From the NCBI RefSeq assembly GCF_000772955.1, contig NZ_JPVO01000036.1, forward strand, positions 1-48,595: a stretch of 48,595 nucleotides of DNA, read 5' to 3'. The DNA is from Ureibacillus sinduriensis BLB-1 = JCM 15800. Lineage in GTDB: Bacteria > Bacillota > Bacilli > Bacillales_A > Planococcaceae. A program made the position numbers and the translations under genes. Positions within the stretch are counted from its first letter, which is position 1. Each line of letters begins with the position of its first letter. The notes beneath the pieces are model-generated. The model did not search any database and had not been told where the DNA came from. It saw only the letters and a list, made by a program, of their open reading frames with translations. Below, one piece after another: positions 1-9,367 of this stretch.

Positions 1-486
1 TTAGTCTAGCTGCAGGTGCTAGCTCCGTCACAATTTCGAAAATCGCCTGCAAGGACAAAAAGCGTCTTTTTGTCGATTCCTCCAATTGTTTTTCGGAGCT
101 GGGCAAGCACCTTTCGCTTTTCTTAGTCTAGCTGCAGGTGCTAGCTCCGTCACAATTTCGAAAATCGCCTGCAAGGACAAAAAGCGTCCTTTTGTCGATT
201 CCTCCAATTGTTTTTGGAGCTGGGCAAGCACCTTTCGCTTTTCTTGTCTAGCTGCAGGTGCTAGCTCCGTCACAATTTCGAAAATCGCCTGCAAGGACAA
301 AAAGCGTCTTTTTGTCGATTCCTCCAATTGTTTTTCGGAGCTGGGCAAGCACCTTTCGCTTTTCTTAGTCTAGCTGCAGGTGCTAGCTCCGTCACAATTT
401 CGAAAATCGCCTGCAAGGACAAAAAGCGTCCTTTTGTCGATTCCTCCAATTGTTTTTCGGAGCTGGGCAAGCACCTTTCGCTTTTC
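1..486. repeat. Four tandem copies of a ~122-bp palindromic repeat
   Basis: Copies begin near 1, 123, 244 and 365. Each contains an outer inverted repeat (AGGTGCTAGCTCCG near the left against CGGAGCTGGGCAAGCACCT near the right) and an inner hairpin (GACAAAAAG, loop CGT, CTTTTTGTC). Copies 1 and 3 carry TCTTTTTG and copies 2 and 4 carry TCCTTTTG at the inner hairpin, so the array looks like a duplicated dimer. The array starts at the window edge and may extend leftward. It lies directly upstream of pepV. Open frames crossing it on both strands simply repeat with the DNA and are not credible genes. Function is unknown; a dispersed structured repeat or a transcribed stem-loop RNA are both possible. 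Confidence 0.9.
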
Positions 487-533
487 GTTGAGAAGGGGTA
501 AAATTGTGGTTATTAAGTAAAGAGGTGGTAAAC

Positions 534-1928
534 ATGGATTGGTTAAATTTGGCGGAGTCCAGAAAAGATGAGCTCGTTTCAGAATTGCAACAGTTAATTC
601 AAATTAAAAGTGTGCTTGATCAAGAAACTTCAAGCGAGGATGCTCCTTTTGGTGAAGGTCCATTGGAGGCTCTAAAATATATGCTGAGGTTGGGGGAGCA
701 ACAGGGATTCACTGCAAAAAATATTGATAATTATGCCGGTCATCTTGAAATGGGCTCCGGTGAGGAAATGCTTGGCATTTTATGCCATGTAGATGTAGTG
801 CCCGTTGGCGACTCTTGGACATACCCTCCTTTTAAAGGCGAGGTAGCCGATGGTAAATTATATGGCCGTGGGGCAATCGATGATAAAGGGCCTACGATGG
901 CAGCCTATTTAGCAATGAAGCTGGTGAAGGACTCGGGAATTGAATTAAATAAGCGCGTGCGCATGATTATTGGAACGGATGAGGAAAGTGGCTTCCGATG
1001 TGTCGATCATTATTTTACAAAAGAAGAAATGCCGACAATCGGTTTTGCTCCGGATGCTGATTTTCCACTAATTAATGCGGAGAAAGGGATAGCACTCCTT
1101 GATTTTTCGCAAAAAGGAAATTTAGAAGATGATGAGCAAATTATAGCATTTAAAGCTGGACAACGTTCCAATATGGTGCCTGATACAGCAAATGCCATCG
1201 TCCAAAATGTCCCGCCATCAATCGAAGATGCATTTTGGGCCTTTCTTGAAAAAAATAGCACTGATGGTACATTAACGAAAGAAGACGGTCGATATATAAT
1301 AACTATAAACGGCAAAGCGGCACATGCAATGGAACCTGAAAAAGGGAGAAACGCGGCCGTATTATTATCAAAGTTCCTCCAAAATTTTGTGACGACAAAA
1401 GCGAGTAAGGAATTTGTTGCATTTATGGTCGATACATTTGAAGATGATCATTTTGGCAGCAGAATCAAGCTGGACTATTACGATGAGATGTCCGGCCATA
1501 CGACATTAAATCCGGGTGTTGTATTATTCCATCAAAAACGAGGAGGCCATATCCAAGTCAGTATGCGTTATTCGGTAAGCTATCCTTTTGAAGGAAAAAT
1601 AACAGAAGCATCCGCGGAAGTTGCTGCTTTAGGATTTGCGCTTGATGTGGCTGCTAATTCAGCACCACATTTCGTACCGGAAGAGGATGACTTTGTCCAA
1701 ACTTTATTAGGGGTGTACCGGAAGTATACTGCTGACGACACGAAGCCTTTGTCCACAGGTGGAGGCACATATGCCCGAACTATGGAAAAAGGAGTGGCTT
1801 TTGGCATGCTGTTCCCGGACGAACCGGATGTAGCCCACCAAGCCGATGAATTCGTAGTGATCGATAATTTAGTAAGAGCAGCAGCTATATATGCAGAAGC
1901 GATAGCCCAGTTGGCGGGAAAAAAATAA
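534..1928 (+). CDS. pepV: Dipeptidase PepV (M20/M28-type metallopeptidase)
   Basis: A cytoplasmic Zn-dependent dipeptidase of the PepV/Xaa-His family that releases the N-terminal residue from dipeptides. The 464 residues match the family length. Visible metal and catalytic motifs are CHVDVVPVGD (His about residue 85), GRGAIDDKGP (bridging Asp about 116) and GTDEESGF (catalytic Glu pair about 150). A late conserved stretch, STGGGTYARTM, also fits. The ATG at 534 is chosen because AGAGGTGG stands just upstream; an in-frame TTG at 504 with weaker support would add ten residues. dat follows after 20 nt, so the two are probably co-transcribed. Confidence 0.93.
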   Translation: MDWLNLAESRKDELVSELQQLIQIKSVLDQETSSEDAPFGEGPLEALKYMLRLGEQQGFTAKNIDNYAGHLEMGSGEEMLGILCHVDVVPVGDSWTYPPFKGEVADGKLYGRGAIDDKGPTMAAYLAMKLVKDSGIELNKRVRMIIGTDEESGFRCVDHYFTKEEMPTIGFAPDADFPLINAEKGIALLDFSQKGNLEDDEQIIAFKAGQRSNMVPDTANAIVQNVPPSIEDAFWAFLEKNSTDGTLTKEDGRYIITINGKAAHAMEPEKGRNAAVLLSKFLQNFVTTKASKEFVAFMVDTFEDDHFGSRIKLDYYDEMSGHTTLNPGVVLFHQKRGGHIQVSMRYSVSYPFEGKITEASAEVAALGFALDVAANSAPHFVPEEDDFVQTLLGVYRKYTADDTKPLSTGGGTYARTMEKGVAFGMLFPDEPDVAHQADEFVVIDNLVRAAAIYAEAIAQLAGKK

Positions 1929-1948
1929 AGGTTAAAAGGGTTGGTTTT

Positions 1949-2800
1949 ATGAAATACACTTTATGGAATGACAAAATTGTGGAAGATCAATTGGTAACCA
2001 TCAATAAAGAAGATCGCGGCTATCAATTTGGCGATGGTGTGTATGAAGTAATCAAGGTATATGATGGTGAAATGTTCACAGCTAAAGAGCATATCGATCG
2101 TTTTTATGTCAGTGCGGAAAAAATCAAGTTAACAGTACCATATACCAAGGATAAGCTGCATCAATTGCTGCATGAACTCATTGAAGCAAATGAATTGAAT
2201 ACTGGAAATCTGTACTTCCAGCTAACACGCGGTGCATCTTCCCGTAATCATGTATTCCCCGGGAATGAAGTATATCCAGTATTAACTGGTAATGTAAAAG
2301 AGGCACCTCGTTCGGTTGAAAATGGAAAAAATGGAGTAAAAGCAACGTTCTCAGAAGATGTTCGTTGGTTGCGATGTGACATTAAGTCATTAAATTTGTT
2401 GGGTGCCGTGCTGGCAAAACAAGAGGCTCATGAGAAAGGCTGTTACGAAGCGATTCTACACCGTGGAGAAACGGTAACAGAAGGATCTTCAACAAATGTT
2501 TTCGGTATTAAAAATGGTATTCTCTATACACATCCTGCCAACAATTTCATTTTGAGCGGAATAACACGCGGTGTTATTCTGGCATGTGCAAATGAAATCG
2601 GATTGCCTGTAGAAGAGCGGGCCTTTACAAAAGACGAAGCTTTGCAAATGGATGAATTGTTTGTTTCATCGACAACGTCGGAAATCACACCAGTCATTGA
2701 TATAGATGGAAATGCCATTAACGGTGGCGTTATCGGTGAGTGGACACGCAGATTACAGAAGCAGTTTGAAACAAAGCTTCCTGTTGCAAGCACAATTTAA
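1949..2800 (+). CDS. dat: D-amino-acid (D-alanine) aminotransferase
   Basis: A PLP-dependent fold-type IV aminotransferase. It interconverts D-alanine and 2-oxoglutarate with pyruvate and D-glutamate, which supplies D-amino acids for peptidoglycan. The 283 residues match the family. EDRGYQFGDGVYEV near the N-terminus is typical, the PLP lysine lies in SLNLLGAVLAKQEA, and EGSSTNVF is the conserved phosphate-side segment. The overall sequence strongly resembles the Dat of Lysinibacillus (formerly Bacillus) sphaericus as I remember it. It sits 20 nt behind pepV and is followed by a strong terminator, so pepV-dat looks like a two-gene operon. Confidence 0.95.
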   Translation: MKYTLWNDKIVEDQLVTINKEDRGYQFGDGVYEVIKVYDGEMFTAKEHIDRFYVSAEKIKLTVPYTKDKLHQLLHELIEANELNTGNLYFQLTRGASSRNHVFPGNEVYPVLTGNVKEAPRSVENGKNGVKATFSEDVRWLRCDIKSLNLLGAVLAKQEAHEKGCYEAILHRGETVTEGSSTNVFGIKNGILYTHPANNFILSGITRGVILACANEIGLPVEERAFTKDEALQMDELFVSSTTSEITPVIDIDGNAINGGVIGEWTRRLQKQFETKLPVASTI

Positions 2801-2821
2801 AAACATAAATAGTCTTATGAT

Positions 2822-2858
2822 TAGTGGATAGGATAACATCATCTATCCACTATTTTTA
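2822..2858 (+). terminator. Rho-independent terminator after dat
   Basis: A perfect 10-bp stem (TAGTGGATAG at 2822-2831 with CTATCCACTA at 2843-2852) is followed by a T-rich run. Confidence 0.85.
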
Positions 2859-3002
2859 GTGCCCCTTCATGTGAAATGAAATTGTAATTGTTCATCCGTG
2901 GTATGTTAATGCAATAAAAGGGTATAGAATGTATAAAAGGAGTCTTCAGGTCAAGACGTGAGTGAGTTTACTGCGTACATGATACATAAAGGAGTGTTTT
3001 GG

Positions 3003-3995
3003 TTGGCTCAATTAGTAAAGCTTCAAGATTATATATCAAGATATCAAATAGACCTATCAAGGTACCCTACACAGTTTGTCCGTTTAAAGAAAATCCAGTG
3101 GGATCGTGTAAAGCAGCAATGGGTATCTGGTGAAGAAATATCCCAGTGGGAGCAAATTGAAGAACAAACTGCTGTGAAAGATAATAAGAGGTCATTTTCC
3201 TTTTTTGAAAAATTTAAAATGAAAAAAGAACCAAAACAGGTTGAAAATTTTGAGGAAGTTGAGATAACAAACGAACTAATCAATCAAGAAGAAGACATTC
3301 CCGATGAAGAATCAACCCTGTTTTTTGAGCCCAATATCGTGTATAAACCGAATTCGATTGAAGAGTTGAAGAAAATGTTCCTAGATCAATTTTTCCATTT
3401 TCAAATAAAATGGGCAAGTTCCACTACTCGGGAAAAATCTTATGTTGATCCTAAATTTTTGCGGGATACACTACTTCGAAACATGCTTCAAAGTTTTCCG
3501 GATAGTTTTTTAGTATTCTACTATCCAATCGTAAAAGTAAAAAAGGCTCCCATAGAGCTGGATATCGTTCTGCTGGCACCAACGGAATGTTTTTGTATTA
3601 CTGTAGTGGAACAAGAAAATCAAGCTGTCTTTGTAGGGGAAGGGGACCGTTTTTGGACGAAAAAGTTCGGTAAAATGAGCAGTAAAATATTAAACCCTTT
3701 AATCCAATTGAACCGGATGGAATCCATCATATCCAAAATACTGATCGAGAATGAAGTAGAGATGCCTATCCGTAAAATCCTTCTCTCACGGAATGGCTAT
3801 TTTGACTATCCTGGCACAGCATTTAATGTCCAATTTATTGATAAGCGAGATTTCCCGAATTGGATGCAGCAATTAAGACAGTACTCTTCGCCAATGAAAC
3901 ATATGCAAATGCGGGCGGCAACCGCTATCTTGCAAACCGTCCAAACGACTTCCTTCAATCGGGATATTTGGAATACTGAAAATTCACAGGAATAA
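3003..3995 (+). CDS. NERD-like (nuclease-related) domain protein, function unknown
   Basis: About 330 residues without signal peptide or membrane segment. The N-terminal third is basic, the middle is very acidic (around PDEESTLFFEP), and the C-terminal half has a NERD-like pattern, with LDIVLLAPTECFCITVVE followed by FWTKKFGKMSSKILNP and NPLIQLNRMESI. NERD domains are distantly related to endonuclease folds; no activity can be claimed here. The TTG at 3003 is preferred because AAAGGAG lies eight bases ahead of it; a GTG at 2958 in the same frame lacks a good site. The gene stands alone between two gaps. Confidence 0.6.
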   Translation: MAQLVKLQDYISRYQIDLSRYPTQFVRLKKIQWDRVKQQWVSGEEISQWEQIEEQTAVKDNKRSFSFFEKFKMKKEPKQVENFEEVEITNELINQEEDIPDEESTLFFEPNIVYKPNSIEELKKMFLDQFFHFQIKWASSTTREKSYVDPKFLRDTLLRNMLQSFPDSFLVFYYPIVKVKKAPIELDIVLLAPTECFCITVVEQENQAVFVGEGDRFWTKKFGKMSSKILNPLIQLNRMESIISKILIENEVEMPIRKILLSRNGYFDYPGTAFNVQFIDKRDFPNWMQQLRQYSSPMKHMQMRAATAILQTVQTTSFNRDIWNTENSQE

Positions 3996-4551
3996 AGAAA
4001 ACGAGTTCCTGATTCAGTAAATGGGCATGGAACGGAAGCCATACTAGCTCCAATAAATGATTGAACACACTGGGACTTGGCAAACTAAGTTATGCATAAG
4101 TGTATCCATTTCAATGATAATGATTTAGACAAATTCACAACAAAGTGCAAAGCAAGGAATGAAGCAAATGGATCGTTTGTCACAGTCTATACCAATCATA
4201 TTTGGCGAGGAATGAGGGTATCGTAACTTGCCAAATAATGACTGCTTTCATCAATGGTTAGTATTTCTCAAGATAATGGTATATTTGATATCAGCAATTT
4301 ATTTGTCTTCCTGCAGCACCCTAAAGGAATTTCTTCAGCTACAAAAAATAGAGATTTTTTATACATATTGTCCTGTCAAATAAAATGGGTATTGTGGTTT
4401 TGCGAAACGAATAGTAGGTGAATTGAAAATAAAGAAAATGATGACGAAAATAGCGCCGCGATGTAATCATTAGAAAAATAAGCTATAATGACAAAAAGAT
4501 TTGAAATGAAAAAGGTATTTTAGACGAAGAACTAGAAAAGAGGATTAGGCA
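3996..4551. other. Non-coding gap upstream of trmB
   Basis: About 555 nt with no credible gene on either strand. In B. subtilis the aminoglycoside-phosphotransferase-like gene ytmP precedes trmB, and I see no recognisable remnant of it. A TATAAT hexamer at 4484-4489, 63 nt upstream of trmB, could be a -10 element, but no good -35 accompanies it. Confidence 0.5.
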
Positions 4552-5202
4552 TTGAGATTAAGAAATAAACCGTGGGCAGAAGAATTTATTACGAGTCATC
4601 CGGAAGTTATTATTCCAAACCCGGAGGAATATAAAGGGAATTGGCAGCGCATTTTTGGAAACGATCACCCGATCCATATTGAAGTGGGGACGGGGAAAGG
4701 GCAATTTGTAACCGGTATGGCTTTGGCAAATCCCGATATTAACTATATAGGGATAGAATTATATACAAGTGTCATTGTTGTGGCTTTAGAAAAAGTAATC
4801 GAAGCCAATACACCACCAAATTTACGGTTATTAAAAGTGAATGGGGCAGATTTGGATAAGTACTTTGCAAAAGGTGATGTAAGCCGGGTTTACTTAAATT
4901 TCTCGGATCCTTGGCCTAAGACACGCCATGCGAAACGCCGCCTCACACACGAAGGATTTTTGAAACTATATGAGTCGATTCTGATTGATGAAGGGGAAAT
5001 CCACTTTAAAACTGACAACCGTGGATTGTTTGAATATTCATTGGTGAGCATGTCTGAATATCGCATGCTATTAAAATATGTTTCCCTTGATTTACATGCC
5101 AATATGCCTGAGGACAACATCATGACGGAGTACGAAGAAAAGTTTTCAGCCAAAGGCCAGCCGATCTATCGATTGGAAAGCCAGTTCGTAGCACAAAAGT
5201 AG
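4552..5202 (+). CDS. trmB: tRNA (guanine-N7-)-methyltransferase TrmB
   Basis: A SAM-dependent enzyme that makes m7G46 in the variable loop of tRNA. 216 residues, the normal length. [12 protein letters not shown] is the SAM-binding loop, [10 protein letters not shown] follows it, and [15 protein letters not shown] is the family signature with the catalytic Asp; [12 protein letters not shown] is also conserved. The start is TTG, supported by AAGAGGAT about eight bases upstream and by the conserved opening MRLRNKPWA. No neighbour is close enough to suggest an operon. Confidence 0.96.
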   Translation: MRLRNKPWAEEFITSHPEVIIPNPEEYKGNWQRIFGNDHPIHIEVGTGKGQFVTGMALANPDINYIGIELYTSVIVVALEKVIEANTPPNLRLLKVNGADLDKYFAKGDVSRVYLNFSDPWPKTRHAKRRLTHEGFLKLYESILIDEGEIHFKTDNRGLFEYSLVSMSEYRMLLKYVSLDLHANMPEDNIMTEYEEKFSAKGQPIYRLESQFVAQK

Positions 5203-5363
5203 AGCAAATTTGCGGGGATTATTTGCACCGCTGCACATGTGCTGACCGGAATCGCAAGTTGCCGATTTGTATTATTAATAGACTGTGATGGATAAAACAA
5301 TATTGGTCACAGTTTACTAAATAGAGTTTGAAAATTCGATCTGACAATAAGGGGGAGAAATGG

Positions 5364-6239
5364 ATGGATCAACTACAATTTCACGACATGACTTTAACAT
5401 GGCTCGAAGGGGGCGTCACTTCATTAGATGGCGGAGCAATGTTCGGCGTGGTGCCAAAACCATTATGGTCACGAAAATACCCGGTGAATGAAAAAAATCA
5501 AATAGAGTTGGCCTGTGAACCGATTCTAATCCAATTCGAAGGAAAAAACTATTTGATCGATAGCGGCGTAGGTTTCAACAAGCTATCGGAAAAACAGCTG
5601 CGGAATTTTGGAGTGACAGAAGAATCGACAATACTCCAAAGCTTGCAAAAATTGGGGCTTGAGGCATCAGATATCGATGTTCTCCTAATGACCCATTTAC
5701 ATTTTGATCACGCTGGGGGATTGACACGATGGGAAGGTGATGAACTAGTGCCGACATTCCCAAATGCCAAAATCTATACAACACAAACTGAGTGGGATGA
5801 AATGAGAAATCCCAATATTCGTTCGAAAAATACGTATTGGAAGGAAAATTGGGAGCCTGTACAGCATCTTGTAGAGACGTTTGAAGGTCAAGTTACGATA
5901 GCGCCTGGATTAGAAATGATCCATACCGGGGGGCATAGTGACGGACATGCCATCATCAAACTATCCCAGCAAGGCGAAACGATGCTGCACATGGCTGACA
6001 TTATGCCAACTCACGCACATCAAAATCCATTATGGGTATTGGCCTATGACGACTATCCGATGACCAGCGTATTTGCGAAAGAAAAGATATTGAAAGAGGC
6101 ATTGGCAAATGGCTATAAATTTATCTTTTACCATGATGCCTATTATCGAATGATTCAGTGGGGTCAAGATGGAAAAGAGATAACGGATTCTCTGAAACGG
6201 GGAAAAGAAGCAAGAATCCAATTCCAAACGAACCTATAA
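5364..6239 (+). CDS. ytnP: Metallo-beta-lactamase-fold hydrolase, YtnP-like lactonase
   Basis: A metallo-beta-lactamase-fold hydrolase of the AHL-lactonase/YtnP type, 291 residues. The zinc motif [13 protein letters not shown] is intact, the third ligand is in [10 protein letters not shown], and [13 protein letters not shown] carries the bridging Asp. B. subtilis YtnP is described as a quorum-quenching lactonase active on signalling lactones; the substrate here is inferred only from family and from its place after trmB. The ATG at 5364 is chosen because AAGGGGGA stands 8 nt ahead; an in-frame TTG at 5328 lacks a site. Confidence 0.85.
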   Translation: MDQLQFHDMTLTWLEGGVTSLDGGAMFGVVPKPLWSRKYPVNEKNQIELACEPILIQFEGKNYLIDSGVGFNKLSEKQLRNFGVTEESTILQSLQKLGLEASDIDVLLMTHLHFDHAGGLTRWEGDELVPTFPNAKIYTTQTEWDEMRNPNIRSKNTYWKENWEPVQHLVETFEGQVTIAPGLEMIHTGGHSDGHAIIKLSQQGETMLHMADIMPTHAHQNPLWVLAYDDYPMTSVFAKEKILKEALANGYKFIFYHDAYYRMIQWGQDGKEITDSLKRGKEARIQFQTNL

Positions 6240-6244
6240 AAATA

Positions 6245-6273
6245 AGCTGTTCGATTTTTTCAATCGAGCAGCT
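6245..6273. terminator. Bidirectional terminator between ytnP and ytzB
   Basis: An AGCTG-T-TCGATT arm pairs with AATCGA-G-CAGCT around a short T-rich loop, between two convergent genes. Confidence 0.6.
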
Positions 6274-6290
6274 ATTTATCGTTATCTTTT

Positions 6291-6605
6291 CTATGATTTT
6301 ACTAGATCTACAACTACACCTGATCGCGCATCCGCTGCAAACTCAAATGTTTCCAACTGACCGTTGTTCATGCGTGTAATCCCGCCACGGTAAACAGGAA
6401 TGGTCATCACGCCATTGTTGAAATCCTCAGTTTTCATGTAAATCCAAGAACCATCGATAGGGCTTTCCTTCTTAAATTCATCTTTTACATTGTCTAAAAC
6501 TTGATTGGCAGGTACAAAAGGTGAAATTCTTTCAGAAGCTTCTTTAATGATAATTGCGGCAGCTAGACCAGTAGCCACACCTATTAAAAAATCTCTTAAT
6601 TTCAT
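6291..6605 (-). CDS. ytzB: YtzB-like small membrane-anchored PepSY-type protein
   Basis: 104 residues. The N-terminus (residues about 5-22, FLIGVATGLAAAIIIKEA) is a hydrophobic anchor; the rest, with MTIPVYRGGITRMNNGQ and FAADARSGVVVDLV, has the form of a PepSY domain such as those that inhibit or interact with peptidases. The position beside ytnP and the aminopeptidase gene ytoP matches ytzB of B. subtilis. A strong site, AGAGGAGG, precedes the ATG. Its partner is unknown. It is divergent from ytoP across about 240 nt that must hold both promoters. Confidence 0.7.
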   Translation of the reverse strand: MKLRDFLIGVATGLAAAIIIKEASERISPFVPANQVLDNVKDEFKKESPIDGSWIYMKTEDFNNGVMTIPVYRGGITRMNNGQLETFEFAADARSGVVVDLVKS

Positions 6606-6844
6606 TTGTCATCCTCCTCTTTTGCTATTCCTCATTTTAACATTATTTAGTATGGAAGTCTTGTACTACTACCATGAAAAAGTACTTCCACATAAATAAT
6701 TAAATGGATAGAAAAGGAGTATTGGAACAAGCTTTAAAAAGAAGTGAGCAAGTAGTTTATGTAAATTTATCCTTTATTTCAATTCGAAAATCGAAATATA
6801 TATGTTAAAATAAACAAGTATCTAAATAAATAGGGAGTGTTCTT

Positions 6845-7921
6845 ATGAATACTGAAACATTACAATTATTTAAAACATTAACGGAATTACCTGGAGCGCC
6901 AGGGAATGAACATGCCGTCCGCAAATTTATGCGTACCGAGCTGGAGAAATACTCCGATGAAATCATCCAGGATAACCTTGGTGGGATTTTTGGAGTAAGA
7001 AAAGCAGCAGATGATAATGCACCTAAAATTTTAGTTGCCGGCCATATGGATGAAGTTTCGTTTATGGTCAAAAACATTACTGAAAATGGGATGATTCAAT
7101 TCCAGACACTTGGTGGTTGGTCAAACCAAGTGTTACAAGCCCAACGAGTGACTGTCTATGCTAAAGAAAAAGAAATTCCTGGTGTCATTGCCTCCATTCC
7201 TCCACACTTGCTTAGAGGGTCAGACAAAAAAGGGGCAATGGAAATTAAAGATATGCTGATCGATGTTGGTGCGGATAGCAAACAGCAGGCTTTAGAAATG
7301 GGCATACAACCCGGTCAATCAATCATTCCGATTTGTCCATTTACTCCTATGGCGGATCCTAAAAAGATTATGGCAAAAGCTTGGGATAATCGATATGGAT
7401 GTGGTTTGGCGATTGAATTGCTAAAAGAGTTAAAGGACGAAAAGGTAAACAATCATCTCTACTCAGGGGCAAACGTGATGGAAGAAGTCGGTCTACGCGG
7501 TGCACAAGTGTCGGCTAATATGATAAAACCAGATATTTTCTTTGCATTGGATGCATCAGCTGCAAATGATACAACTGGTGATAAAACACAATTTGGCCAA
7601 CTAGGAAAAGGGACGCTTTTGCGAATTTACGATCCGACTATGGTCACTCACCGCGGCTTACGTGAATTTGTACTCGACACGGCCGAAACGAATAGCATTC
7701 CATATCAATATTTCGTTTCCCAAGGCGGGACAGATGCAGGGAAAGTGCATATTGCCAATAAAGGAATTCCAAGTACTGTAATCGGAATCTGCTCACGATA
7801 TATCCATACTTCGGCTTCCATTATTCATGTCGATGATTACGCAGCAGCGAAAGAGTTGCTCGTTAAACTTGTAAGAACGCTGGATAGAAGCACCGTTGAT
7901 ACAATCATTAACAATGGCTAG
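6845..7921 (+). CDS. ytoP: M42-family aminopeptidase YtoP
   Basis: A cytoplasmic co-catalytic metal aminopeptidase of the M42 glutamyl-aminopeptidase/cellulase-M family. It assembles as large oligomers and trims small peptides. 358 residues, normal length. Motifs visible are [13 protein letters not shown] (first metal His and Asp), [15 protein letters not shown] (bridging Asp), MEEVGLRGA (catalytic Glu pair), [13 protein letters not shown] (Asp ligand) and [12 protein letters not shown] (last His ligand). AGGGAGTG stands in front of the ATG. A perfect terminator follows at once. Confidence 0.93.
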   Translation: MNTETLQLFKTLTELPGAPGNEHAVRKFMRTELEKYSDEIIQDNLGGIFGVRKAADDNAPKILVAGHMDEVSFMVKNITENGMIQFQTLGGWSNQVLQAQRVTVYAKEKEIPGVIASIPPHLLRGSDKKGAMEIKDMLIDVGADSKQQALEMGIQPGQSIIPICPFTPMADPKKIMAKAWDNRYGCGLAIELLKELKDEKVNNHLYSGANVMEEVGLRGAQVSANMIKPDIFFALDASAANDTTGDKTQFGQLGKGTLLRIYDPTMVTHRGLREFVLDTAETNSIPYQYFVSQGGTDAGKVHIANKGIPSTVIGICSRYIHTSASIIHVDDYAAAKELLVKLVRTLDRSTVDTIINNG

Positions 7922-7938
7922 GTTTATGCAAAAGATGG

Positions 7939-7966
7939 AAGATGCCGGTGTTGGCATCTTTTTTCT
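7939..7966 (+). terminator. Terminator after ytoP
   Basis: An 8-bp perfect stem AAGATGCC/GGCATCTT with loop GGTGTT is followed directly by a T run. Confidence 0.85.
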
Positions 7967-8002
7967 TGAGCAAACGTCCTAAAAGACTAGGAGATGAATA
8001 AG

Positions 8003-8521
8003 TTGTTGGTAGCAATTGGAACAAATAATAAAGCTAAAATAGCAGCAATCCAAAATATAGTAAACCAATATTTTGAAAATGTTCAATATGTTCAAGTAGC
8101 AGCAGCGTCCAATGTGTCGGAACAGCCTTTTTCAAACGAAGAAACGAGGCAAGGGGCGATCAATCGAGCGGTCAATACTTTAGAAGAAGTCAAGGGAGAC
8201 TTGAACTTTGGGCTTGAGGGCGGCGTGCATGAGCTGGATGATTTTTTGTATTGTACAAATTGGGGTGCACTTGCACTAAAGGATGGAACAGTTTTTTCGG
8301 CAGCAGGTGCCCAGTTTGCATTACCCGAAGTAATTGCAAAAGAGCTGCGTGCGGGTAAAGAATTAGGCCCCGTGATGGATAATTACACTAAACAACGGGA
8401 TACACGCTTGGGTTCAGGAGCTGTAGGTATATTTACAGCCGGCCTTGTTGATCGAACAGAAATGTTCGAGCATATTGTCAAATTACTGATTGGACAATAC
8501 TTGTTCCTGGTTAAAAAATAA
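8003..8521 (+). CDS. DUF84 family NTPase (inosine/xanthosine triphosphatase-like)
   Basis: About 172 residues of the DUF84/YjjX family. Members hydrolyse non-canonical purine triphosphates (ITP, XTP) and so keep damaged nucleotides out of nucleic acids. The opening VAIGTNNKAKIAAI, the acidic centre GLEGGVHEL and the late LGSGAVGIFTAG fit the family. An ATG at 7994 abuts the Shine-Dalgarno (TAGGAG) with no spacing, so the TTG at 8003, nine bases from it, is the more likely start. It forms its own unit between the ytoP terminator and the lipoprotein gene. Confidence 0.8.
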   Translation: MLVAIGTNNKAKIAAIQNIVNQYFENVQYVQVAAASNVSEQPFSNEETRQGAINRAVNTLEEVKGDLNFGLEGGVHELDDFLYCTNWGALALKDGTVFSAAGAQFALPEVIAKELRAGKELGPVMDNYTKQRDTRLGSGAVGIFTAGLVDRTEMFEHIVKLLIGQYLFLVKK

Positions 8522-8678
8522 AAGCTTCATCGTATATTTCTAAGTAGTTATCGCATGAATTTTGATTAAATAAATATTAATTAAGGTCTTTTTCGAAAGG
8601 AATACTCGAACAATGAAGTTGCATCGATACCTATTTATCATTTAAAATAAGTAGTTGAATAGAAAGTGGGGAGTACAT

Positions 8679-9206
8679 ATGAAACGCAAATGGTTACTTG
8701 CCCCTGCCTGTTGTGTCTTGCTATTCACATTAACAGGCTGTGGAAAAACCGTTGAAGAGCAAATCGATACGGGTGTAGCAAGTGCTCAAACTGTTTTTGA
8801 AGAAAACCCTCAACAGCCAAATAAAACAATTGGTAAGATTCAATTATTTGTTCCTTCTGGTTATGAAGTAAAAGAAAGCGAGGACCTGAATAATTTAATT
8901 ATTAAGCAGGGAAATGCAAGCTATATTCTTTTCGTCAATTATCATGAAAAAGAAGACAGTAACTTACATTATGAATTGTTAAAAAAGGATCCATCCAAAA
9001 AGATCATTAAAGAAGAAACGGTAGAACTAGATGGTGCTTTTGGATTCAGTGCAGTTCTTGAATACGATAAGGAACAATTTGAACTGATTGTTAGTAGTGG
9101 TGGGGTGAAAATGTCTACAATTTCTGAAGACAAAAATATCGATCAGAAGCTTGTGGATATGATGACGATTGTACGTTCAGTCAAGATAGATGCCGAAAAA
9201 GAATAA
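8679..9206 (+). CDS. Predicted lipoprotein, function unknown
   Basis: 175 residues with a clear lipoprotein signal: basic start (MKRK), hydrophobic stretch, and the lipobox LTGC at about residues 22-25, so the mature protein is anchored by its cysteine to the outer face of the membrane. The mature part is hydrophilic and rich in charged residues, with no enzyme motif that I recognise. GTGGGGAG stands before the ATG at 8679; an upstream in-frame TTG at 8655 is not supported. In B. subtilis a thioredoxin-like gene, ytpP, lies between ytoP and ytpQ; here the DUF84 gene and this one take its place. Confidence 0.75.
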   Translation: MKRKWLLAPACCVLLFTLTGCGKTVEEQIDTGVASAQTVFEENPQQPNKTIGKIQLFVPSGYEVKESEDLNNLIIKQGNASYILFVNYHEKEDSNLHYELLKKDPSKKIIKEETVELDGAFGFSAVLEYDKEQFELIVSSGGVKMSTISEDKNIDQKLVDMMTIVRSVKIDAEKE

Positions 9207-9268
9207 GGTGCGAACAAACTAATCGACTAGAAATAGAATATTTTGTTACAATAAGTTATATATATTTT

Positions 9269-9300
9269 ACGGTTCACTTTGTGTGAGCCGTTTATTTTTG
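9269..9300 (+). terminator. Terminator after the lipoprotein gene
   Basis: ACGGTTCAC pairs with GTGAGCCGT (one G-T wobble) around TTTGT, followed by TTATTTTT. Confidence 0.75.
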
Positions 9301-9367
9301 TTGAATAATAAGAAAATAGCACGATCATAATTACATAATTTTTTGTAATTGGAAAGGATGTGATCAG

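Noticed and set aside
28..470. Open frames on both strands across the tandem repeats
   Set aside because: They repeat the same peptide with the DNA period and have no start signals; they are a by-product of a repeat free of stops.
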